Assembly: GCA_002441445.1 (NCBI GenBank)
Contig: DJWC01000002.1
Location: 4,680 to 18,358 of the forward strand
DNA length: 13,679 bases
Direction of reading: 5' to 3'
From: Pusillimonas sp. UBA6240
GTDB taxonomy: Bacteria > Pseudomonadota > Gammaproteobacteria > Burkholderiales > Burkholderiaceae_B
The notes under the pieces were generated by a model, which was not told the origin of the DNA, ran no database searches, and saw only the letters and a program-made list of their open reading frames with translations. Of the stretch, positions 6,973 through 12,920 are shown piece by piece. Position 1 is the stretch's first letter, and the number at the start of each line of letters is the position of its first letter. The position numbers and the translations under genes were made by a program.

Positions 6973-8555
6973 GCAAGATCCGCTCTTTGGAAGAGGCGGT
7001 GTCCCGCGTACAGGACGGCCAAACCGTCGCAAGCGTGGGGGTGATAGGCTGGATTACCCCCGACGAATTGCTGCGGGGGCTAGGGGACCGCTACGAGCGC
7101 GAAGGCGCGCCGCGCAACCTGACCTTCTATTTTCCTTGCGGTACCGGCGACGCCATGGAAATCGGCGGCATGGACCGCGTCGCGAAAAAAGGGCTCATGC
7201 AAAGAATCGTCTCGGGCTCATACATAAATCCCGTTCACCCGCGCACGGGCGAGCGCCCCAAGCTGATGCAACTGATCAAGCAGGACGCCATCGAGGCATA
7301 TAGCTGGCCTATTGGCGCGTCGATGCACTGGCTGCGGGAAGTGGCGCGGAAAAGCCCGGGCTATCTGACCAAGATAGGCCTTGGAAGCTATATCGACCCC
7401 GATCAGGATGGCGGCAAGCTGACCTCGCTCGCCAAAGAAGATTTGGTCGAGAAGGTCTCATTCCGGGGCGAAGATTATCTGTTCTATCGCAGCTGGCCCA
7501 TACATCATTGTTTCATTCGCGCTAGCTCGTCCGATGAATTCGGCAATCTGTCTTTCGAAGACGAAGGCTTGATGTCTTCGGCGCTGGCGCTCGCGCTGGC
7601 TACCAAGGCTTGCGGCGGCAGGGTGGTGGCGCAGGTTACCAGGCAGGTGGACCGATATTCCCGCCCGGCCGGCATGGTCCGGATTCCAGGGGATTTTGTC
7701 GACGATGTGGTGATCGTTCCGGAGCAAGTGATGGTCACGGACACGCCTCACGACTCGCGCTATCTTTCCCCCGCCGATCTGCAGCTCGATACGCTGCCCA
7801 AGATCCCGTTCGGAGCGGACAAAATCATCGGCCGGCGCGCCTACATGGAAGTGCCCAAGCATACATTGACGATACTCGGATTCGGTGCGTCGTCCGATAT
7901 GCCCTTGGTGATGGTCGAAGACGGCGTTCTGAATGAACATACCATGCACGAATATCGCTTCACCACGGAGCATGGTTCTTATGGCGGCGTAGTCATGACG
8001 GGTTGGCAGTTCTCGGCCAATATGTGGCCGGAAGCCCTGATCGACGGCGTAACCCAGTTCGATGCCATCGATGGCGGCCTGTGCCGCTGCACGGCGCTTG
8101 CTTTTGCGGAATTCGACTCCGCCGGCAATGTGAACGTCAGCAAGTTCGGCGCGGCCAACCCCGGTGCGGGCGGGTTTATCGATATTGCGCACAATGCCTC
8201 CAAGCTCATCTTTACAGGCACCTTTACCGCCGGCGGTTTAAGCGTCTCCGCGCAAGATGGGGCTTTGCGCATCGACAAGGAAGGCAAGAACAAGAAACTT
8301 GTTTCTCGGGTCGGCCATATCACTTACCCGGTATGCAGCGGCGTGGCGCAGCGGAACCAGGAAGCTATGGTCATCACCGAGCGCGCCGTCTTCGCGGTAA
8401 GAGAAGACGGCCTGGAGCTGATTGAAATAGCGCCGGGCGTCGATCTGCAGCGGGATGTCATCGATCAGATGGAATTCAAGCCCAGGATCAGCGCCGCCTT
8501 GAAAACGATGGATGCCTGGATATTCAAGGACGAGTGCCCGGTGCCTGCTTTATAG
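6969..8555 (+). CDS. Family I CoA-transferase (propionate/acetate CoA-transferase-like)
   Basis: The 528-residue protein is a single-chain fusion of the alpha and beta halves found in family I CoA-transferases such as Pct and YdiF. The first half begins with the typical SLEEAVSRVQDGQTVASVGVIGW. The nucleophilic glutamate is E334 in TTEHGSYGG, matching Glu333 of E. coli YdiF; in this family it forms the glutamyl-CoA thioester intermediate. It would activate an organic acid by taking CoA from another acyl-CoA. The frame is open further upstream, but ATG 6969 is chosen for its ATGA overlap with the crotonase stop and for the normal N-terminus. It is the last gene of the operon. A 47-bp convergent gap to lacI follows, with no convincing terminator. 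Confidence 0.92.
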   Translation: MSKIRSLEEAVSRVQDGQTVASVGVIGWITPDELLRGLGDRYEREGAPRNLTFYFPCGTGDAMEIGGMDRVAKKGLMQRIVSGSYINPVHPRTGERPKLMQLIKQDAIEAYSWPIGASMHWLREVARKSPGYLTKIGLGSYIDPDQDGGKLTSLAKEDLVEKVSFRGEDYLFYRSWPIHHCFIRASSSDEFGNLSFEDEGLMSSALALALATKACGGRVVAQVTRQVDRYSRPAGMVRIPGDFVDDVVIVPEQVMVTDTPHDSRYLSPADLQLDTLPKIPFGADKIIGRRAYMEVPKHTLTILGFGASSDMPLVMVEDGVLNEHTMHEYRFTTEHGSYGGVVMTGWQFSANMWPEALIDGVTQFDAIDGGLCRCTALAFAEFDSAGNVNVSKFGAANPGAGGFIDIAHNASKLIFTGTFTAGGLSVSAQDGALRIDKEGKNKKLVSRVGHITYPVCSGVAQRNQEAMVITERAVFAVREDGLELIEIAPGVDLQRDVIDQMEFKPRISAALKTMDAWIFKDECPVPAL

Positions 8556-8602
8556 CGGCTCGGGGGCGCCCGCGCGGATCATCCGGGTAGCCATCGGCCG
8601 GT

Positions 8603-9622
8603 TCAGCTGGTGCCGCGCAAGATCAGCTCCGTGTCGAAGCAGGTTTTCGGGGCCGGCCCCGAAACCGCCCTCGCCCGTCCCGCGGACTCGCCGGGCTCCA
8701 GCTGCTCCAGCAGCAATGAAACCGCGGCCGATGCCATGTCATGAACCGGCAGGCGCAGGCAGCTTATGCCCGGCCCCCAAAGCTGGAACCAATCCGGATC
8801 GTGATAGGCGATCAGTGCGAGCTGTTCGGGCACGCGTATGCGCTGCTCCCGGACTGCGGCCAGCCCGCCGAGCGTCAGTTCGGGGCTTGCCAATATTACG
8901 GCCGTGGGCGGGTTGTCGAGCGACAAAAGCTCCAGCATCGCTGCACGTCCGAAGCCGGGCCTGGGCGGGCCTTGCTTCAGCAGCGATCGGTCCACTTTGA
9001 GCGAGACTTCGCGAATGGCCCGAATATAACCCTGAGCGCGCTCTTTGCCTGTGCTGAGACTATTGGGACTGCCTATGAAGCCTATGCGTTTGTGGGATGT
9101 TCCGGCGAGATGATGTACCGCGGCGGCGATGCCCGCCCCTTCGTTCAGCGCAACGACGGGCGCGCGCAGCATGGGATGACGGCGCAATAGCTGCACGGTG
9201 GGAATCGCGCTCAAAAGCTCGATCGCTTCCTTGTGCAAGTTTGCCGTTGGGGCGATGATGACGCCGGCCACGCGCGCCTCGCGCAGGCTGCGTATATGCT
9301 CCAGCTCCACGGCGGGCTGGTCTTCCGAGGTGGCCAGAACCAGCTTGAATCCGTGCTGAAGAAAGGCTGAAGCGAGCGTCGACATCGTCTTGCTGAAAAA
9401 GTCGTTTTGCACATCGGGAAAAATCACGCCTATCAGGTCGCTGTGCGTGCGGCGCAACATGCGGGCTCCCGAATGCGGGATATAGCCGAGCTTTCTCGCC
9501 GCTTGTTTGACTTGCTCGCGCGTTTCCATCCGAATGGAGGGATGATCCCGCAATGCGCGCGATACCGTGGGGTGGCTGATGCCCAGATGGGCGGCGATAT
9601 CCTTGATGGTGATGTTTTTCAT
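8603..9622 (-). CDS. LacI-family transcriptional regulator
   Basis: The 339-residue regulator has an N-terminal LacI helix-turn-helix (NITIKDIAAHLGISHPTVSRALRDH, about residues 3-27) and a hinge containing ARMLRR whose leucine normally inserts at a central CG step of the operator. It then has a periplasmic-binding-protein-like effector domain beginning LIGVIFPDVQNDFFSKTM. The start at 9622 gives the canonical MKN beginning; an in-frame ATG at 9637 would add five residues. Neither has a clear Shine-Dalgarno. It is the last gene of the minus-strand operon, 19-34 bp after the kinase stop depending on the start, so it probably controls its own operon through the palindrome at 12050-12061. The effector is unknown. 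Confidence 0.93.
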   Translation of the reverse strand: MKNITIKDIAAHLGISHPTVSRALRDHPSIRMETREQVKQAARKLGYIPHSGARMLRRTHSDLIGVIFPDVQNDFFSKTMSTLASAFLQHGFKLVLATSEDQPAVELEHIRSLREARVAGVIIAPTANLHKEAIELLSAIPTVQLLRRHPMLRAPVVALNEGAGIAAAVHHLAGTSHKRIGFIGSPNSLSTGKERAQGYIRAIREVSLKVDRSLLKQGPPRPGFGRAAMLELLSLDNPPTAVILASPELTLGGLAAVREQRIRVPEQLALIAYHDPDWFQLWGPGISCLRLPVHDMASAAVSLLLEQLEPGESAGRARAVSGPAPKTCFDTELILRGTS

Positions 9623-9656
9623 GCGCGGGCTGTACATCGAAGATCAGTCATCAAAA

Positions 9657-10691
9657 CTATGGCGCCCGTGCATGCCTCAACGCCTCGCGCCAAGCGGAGG
9701 AGATTTCACGCAGGCTGCCCGGCGGCCGGGCGATCATGGGCCGCGCAATTCTGCGGACTTGCTCTTTATCGCTTTCTTGGGTGATGTATTCCACGGGAGA
9801 CTTCCCGTCTATGCGCGCCAGGAACAGAGCTGGCAGCAAGCGCGCCGCCCGGCGCTCCAGTTCGCGGGGCGGTTCCCAGCTGACCTGGGAAAGATAGACA
9901 TCGGCAAAGGCATTGAAGCACTGCAGAAGCGCGGGGGCGCAGGGCGGCCGGTACAGGGATTTGAGCAGGAAATGGTTTAGGCAGAAGGCGGCGTCGAACG
10001 CGGGGTCGCCGAACCAGGCGCATTCGGCATCCAGAAATACGGGCGAGTCGGGTCCCACGAGAATATTCTTGGGGCTGACATCGCCATGCGCCAGCGCCCG
10101 GTGTGTGTCCAGGGTGTCGCGGGCCATGGCATGCAGTTCGGCTGCCAGGTCGGGATGGGCGTCCGCCGTGGCGACCAGGTATGGCTCCAGGCGTATCGAG
10201 TAGAAAATATCGTCAGTTTTGAACTTGCCGGGAATGGAGGGATCCCGGGTCGAAGCCGCGTGCAGCAGGCCCAGAAGCTTGGCCACGCTCTGCGCGGTGG
10301 CCACGTCCGCCACGCCGGCCAGGAGCTGGGATTTCCATACTGGATAGGTCTCGCCAGGCAAGAATTCCATGGCGAACGCGCCTAGCTCCGCATCGTGCGC
10401 CAAGGGCCGGGGAACGGCCCGCGGCGCCTGTTCGAAGGCGAAATTGATCCAGGCCCACTCATAGGCGTTGCGCGACGTGGGTGCGTGCCAATCGCGCGCC
10501 ACTTTCAGCTTGGGCAAAGCACATTTGACGCAGAATGTCCGGTTGCCGGCATCGACGCGCCAGATATCGGAAGAAACGCCGCCCGCCAAGGGTGTCCAGC
10601 GCATGGAGGCGTCGTCCCGCGCGGCCAGGTCATGGGCATACAGGAACTCCAGGAGTCGAGCGTCGGGTTGCGCTTGCATGGACATGATCAT
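9657..10691 (-). CDS. APH/choline-kinase-fold phosphotransferase
   Basis: The 344-residue protein has the aminoglycoside phosphotransferase fold used by kinases of small hydroxylated compounds. The likely ATP-binding lysine is K56 in FCVKCALPKLK. The catalytic loop, AHGDVSPKNILV, has H202, D204 and N209. The metal-binding DFD-like element reads FLDAECAWFGDPAFD, with D221 the likely ligand and D229 structural. The start overlaps the enolase-paralog stop (ATGA), with no Shine-Dalgarno of its own, so translation is probably coupled; ATGs at 10685 and 10679 are alternatives. Pairing with an enolase paralog and a LacI regulator argues for a catabolic kinase rather than an antibiotic resistance enzyme. 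The phosphate acceptor cannot be read from the sequence. Confidence 0.85.
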   Translation of the reverse strand: MIMSMQAQPDARLLEFLYAHDLAARDDASMRWTPLAGGVSSDIWRVDAGNRTFCVKCALPKLKVARDWHAPTSRNAYEWAWINFAFEQAPRAVPRPLAHDAELGAFAMEFLPGETYPVWKSQLLAGVADVATAQSVAKLLGLLHAASTRDPSIPGKFKTDDIFYSIRLEPYLVATADAHPDLAAELHAMARDTLDTHRALAHGDVSPKNILVGPDSPVFLDAECAWFGDPAFDAAFCLNHFLLKSLYRPPCAPALLQCFNAFADVYLSQVSWEPPRELERRAARLLPALFLARIDGKSPVEYITQESDKEQVRRIARPMIARPPGSLREISSAWREALRHARAP

Positions 10692-11986
10692 CGTTGGGCC
10701 GCAAGGACGTGGACGCCGGCATAACGGGCCTTGCTGGCCGCTTCGATGCGCAGCAGCTGGTTGTACTTGCTCACGGTGCTGGAGGTGCGCAGCGAGCCGA
10801 TCTTGATCTGGCCGGCCGCTGTGCCCACCGCCAAGTCCGCGATGAAGGGATCTTCGGTTTCTCCGGAGCGGGCGGAAATGATGGCGGAGTAGCCATTGGC
10901 CCGGGCGAGAGCGATGACGTCCAGCGTGCCCGACAGGGTGCCGTTCTGGTTCACTTTCACCAGGACGCCGTTGGCGGCCTTGCCGTCTATGCCTTTTCCA
11001 AGGCGTCGAGGGTTGGTCGTGAACAAGTCATCGCCGACGAGCTGAACCTTGGCGCCGAGCTGGGACGTCAATTCTCGCCATCCCGCCCAGTCCTCTTCGT
11101 CCAGCCCGTCTTCTATCGATACGACGGGATAGTCGTCCACCCAATCGCGCATCATCGATATCATCTCGCTGGACGAGAGAGTCTTGCCTTCACGCGCCAG
11201 GCGGTACCCGCCATCGGCATCCTTCAAAGACGTAGCGGCGACATCTATGGCAATCAATACATCGCGCCCTGGCGTCATGCCGGCTGCTTCGATGCACGCG
11301 CACATGAGCTGCAGGGCGTCCTTGCCGGTGGGACATCCGGGGCTCAATCCGCCTTCATCGGCAAGCAGGGTGGGAAGGCCGCGCGAACGGCATACCTGGG
11401 TGGCGGCGTCGCGCACCAGCGAAATGGTATGTATGGCCTCTTCGATAGATGTTGCACGCGCGGGAATCGCCAGAAAATCCTGCACATCCATGCCGCGGCC
11501 GGCGTGCAGCCCGCCGCTTAGAATATTGACCATGGGCAAGGGCATTAAAGGCTCGGGATTCCCGGCCAGATGGGCGATCCGCCCATGCAGCGGCTGTTTC
11601 AAGGCGGCGGCCGCCGCGCGGCAGTTGGCGATGGATACGCCGAGAATGCCATTGGCCCCGAGCTTTTCCAGCCGCTCCGTTCCATCGAGCTCGCGCAGAC
11701 GGTCGTCCAGAGCGCGTTGGTCCATGGCATCCCGGCCCGTGATGGCCGCCGCGATGCATGTGTTGACATTGGCGACCGCTTTCAGCACACCCAATCCTCC
11801 GTAACGCTGGGGATCGCCATCGCGCAGTTCATGGGCTTCATACGAACCCGTCGATGCACCCGAAGGGACCGCCGCCCGGCCGCGGCTGCCATCAGCCAGT
11901 TCGACGTCGACTTCAACTGTGGGGCGGCCACGTGAGTCCAATATTTGACGGGCGGTAACAGCTGTGATCGCGGTGTTTGCGCGCAT
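10688..11986 (-). CDS. Enolase paralog (phosphopyruvate hydratase family)
   Basis: The 432-residue protein aligns with enolase from end to end (ILDSRGRPTVEVDV, PSGASTG, SIEDGLDEEDW, LVGDDLF, SGETED). The metal ligands D248, E292 and D319 and the catalytic lysines K344 and K395 are kept (yeast D246, E295, D320, K345, K396), as are H161 and E211. Two conserved active-site positions differ: D170 replaces yeast Glu168, and A372 replaces yeast His373 in the SHRSGETED motif. An altered phospho-substrate or altered activity is therefore likely, although 2-phosphoglycerate dehydration cannot be excluded. ATG 11986 is chosen over an open extension to 12106 because AAGGAT lies upstream and the N-terminus then matches enolase. 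It is the first gene of the operon with the kinase and lacI. Confidence 0.9.
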   Translation of the reverse strand: MRANTAITAVTARQILDSRGRPTVEVDVELADGSRGRAAVPSGASTGSYEAHELRDGDPQRYGGLGVLKAVANVNTCIAAAITGRDAMDQRALDDRLRELDGTERLEKLGANGILGVSIANCRAAAAALKQPLHGRIAHLAGNPEPLMPLPMVNILSGGLHAGRGMDVQDFLAIPARATSIEEAIHTISLVRDAATQVCRSRGLPTLLADEGGLSPGCPTGKDALQLMCACIEAAGMTPGRDVLIAIDVAATSLKDADGGYRLAREGKTLSSSEMISMMRDWVDDYPVVSIEDGLDEEDWAGWRELTSQLGAKVQLVGDDLFTTNPRRLGKGIDGKAANGVLVKVNQNGTLSGTLDVIALARANGYSAIISARSGETEDPFIADLAVGTAAGQIKIGSLRTSSTVSKYNQLLRIEAASKARYAGVHVLAAQR

Positions 11987-12034
11987 GTTGGCATCCTTGT
12001 TGTGGAAAAATAGCGGCCGGGTTTGACGAGAGCC

Positions 12035-12063
12035 ATTACAGCATAGTTCGCACACGTGTGCAA
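12035..12063 (-). promoter_or_regulatory. Predicted promoter of the enolase-paralog/kinase/lacI operon
   Basis: On the minus strand, TTGCAC (plus coordinates 12058-12063) and TGTAAT (12035-12040) are 17 bp apart, and a TGC directly precedes the -10 box, as in extended -10 promoters. The -10 matches five of six consensus bases and the -35 only three. The implied start site lies about 40 bases before the enolase-paralog ATG. The palindrome at 12050-12061 overlaps the -35 box and spacer, a usual place for repression. Confidence 0.5.
12050..12061. promoter_or_regulatory. Perfect 12-bp palindrome, probable LacI-type operator
   Basis: The sequence GCACACGTGTGC is a perfect inverted repeat with a central CG step. 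This is the architecture of LacI/PurR-family operators (compare the GCAAACGTTTGC core of PurR sites). It covers part of the predicted -35 box and spacer of the minus-strand operon, whose last gene encodes a LacI-family protein, so autoregulation is a natural inference. The GntR protein encoded on the other side of this gap is the alternative ligand. Confidence 0.5.
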
Positions 12064-12165
12064 TCTTGCAAAGCAGCGCGCTACGGCAGCAGTTGCGGCG
12101 TTCCATGGCTTCAATCGGAACACCGCGAGAACAATGAGCGCGGCGCCGGGCAAGGCGCCATAAAG

Positions 12166-12183
12166 CCCCTCTATAACAAGGGG
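12166..12183 (+). promoter_or_regulatory. Inverted repeat overlapping a leader-ORF ribosome site
   Basis: CCCCT (12166-12170) and AGGGG (12179-12183) are separated by an 8-base loop and could form a short RNA hairpin. The right arm is also the AAGGGG Shine-Dalgarno-like sequence of the leader ORF that begins at 12188, so the hairpin would hide that site. Alternatively it may act as a DNA operator. A second hairpin-capable pair, two GGCGCC copies at 12142-12147 and 12154-12159, lies just upstream. Transcription of this stretch in the plus direction is assumed, not shown. Confidence 0.35.
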
Positions 12184-12187
12184 TTAA

Positions 12188-12262
12188 ATGGTAATATTGC
12201 TTATGCCCATCATTATGACAATGTCTGATCCAGGCAAGTCGCGGTTTTTGCTAAATGGCTAA
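12188..12262 (+). CDS. 24-codon leader ORF overlapping gntR start
   Basis: This small ORF begins with ATG four bases after AAGGGG (12178-12183). It encodes a 24-residue peptide starting MVILLMPIIMTM and ending SRFLLNG, and stops with TAA at 12260-12262. The stop lies eight bases inside the gntR frame, whose own ATG (12255) has no recognisable Shine-Dalgarno. This arrangement is typical of translational coupling. The N-terminal half is hydrophobic. Internal ATGs at 12203, 12215 and 12221 in the same frame are further possible starts. No function for the peptide is claimed. Confidence 0.4.
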   Translation: MVILLMPIIMTMSDPGKSRFLLNG

Positions 12263-12920
12263 AGATAAAGAAGCAAGAAAAGAGTCTTTGGTAGACATTG
12301 CGCATCGCGAGCTCGAAAGGCGGTTCGTTACGCTGGAACTGGCTCCCGGGTCTATCTGGAAGGAAAGCGAATTGGCGGAGCTTGTCGCCATCGGACGGAC
12401 GCCGGTGCGGGAAGCGCTGCAGCGCATGGCGTCCGATCAATTGGTGACGGTCCTGAAACGGGCCGGCATCATGATTTCGACCACGTCCATCCAAAATCAG
12501 CTGTGTGTAGTCGAGACTCGCCGGGCGCTCGAAGAGGTGGTGTCGATACGCGCGGCAAAGTATGCGTTGGAACGCGAGCGGCAATACCTGAGGGATGTCG
12601 CGGATTCCATCGAGAACGCCGGCCACAGGGGAGACGTATTCGACTACTTGAAGTTTCATTTCGAAACCAAACGGATGGTGGCGGAGTTCGCGCGCAACCC
12701 TTATGCGGCGCGGGCCTTGAGGCCTTTGCATACGTTTTCGCAACGCTTCTATTTCATCTATCACAGAAGATTCAACAATCTGGATGAAGTAGGGCACGCA
12801 CATGCCGCGCTGTCGCGCGCCATCGCCTCGGGCGACATCGCCCTTACAAAAGAATGCAGCACGCGGGTCAGCGATATCGCCGAGAACTTCACCCGCGACA
12901 TGCTGCTGGATATGCCCTGA
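12255..12920 (+). CDS. GntR-family transcriptional regulator (FadR/FCD type)
   Basis: The 221-residue regulator has an N-terminal winged helix-turn-helix of the GntR family, with LAPGSIWKESELAEL and the recognition segment GRTPVREALQRM (residues 48-58). An all-helical FCD-type ligand domain follows from about residue 85. ATG 12255 is the only sensible start because a TAA lies directly upstream in frame; no Shine-Dalgarno is visible. It is divergent from the enolase-paralog operon across 268 bp and may control that operon or the TRAP operon. The usual FCD metal-ligand pattern is not fully kept: the residue four before H135 is Tyr131, where an Asp is usual. Its TGA abuts the rimO stop with no spacer. 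Confidence 0.9.
   Translation: MAKDKEARKESLVDIAHRELERRFVTLELAPGSIWKESELAELVAIGRTPVREALQRMASDQLVTVLKRAGIMISTTSIQNQLCVVETRRALEEVVSIRAAKYALERERQYLRDVADSIENAGHRGDVFDYLKFHFETKRMVAEFARNPYAARALRPLHTFSQRFYFIYHRRFNNLDEVGHAHAALSRAIASGDIALTKECSTRVSDIAENFTRDMLLDMP

Noticed and set aside
8556..8602. Possible terminator between the convergent CoA-transferase and lacI genes (CGGATcATCCG at 8575-8585 and a GC-rich repeat just before it)
   Set aside because: The stems are very short, one has a single-base loop, and no T-run follows on either strand, so an intrinsic terminator is not supported.
9657..10691. Reading the APH-fold protein as an aminoglycoside resistance enzyme
   Set aside because: The fold is shared by many metabolic kinases, and its overlap with an enolase paralog under a LacI regulator points to catabolism.
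11987..12106. A 40-residue N-terminal extension of the enolase paralog, with a start at 12106
   Set aside because: It is Cys-rich and not enolase-like, it would run through the predicted -10 box and palindrome, and ATG 11986 has a good Shine-Dalgarno and the canonical enolase N-terminus.
11977..12228. An 83-codon plus-strand frame across the divergent control region
   Set aside because: It overlaps the start of the enolase paralog, has no Shine-Dalgarno, and its sequence looks non-coding; the region is better explained as promoter and leader.
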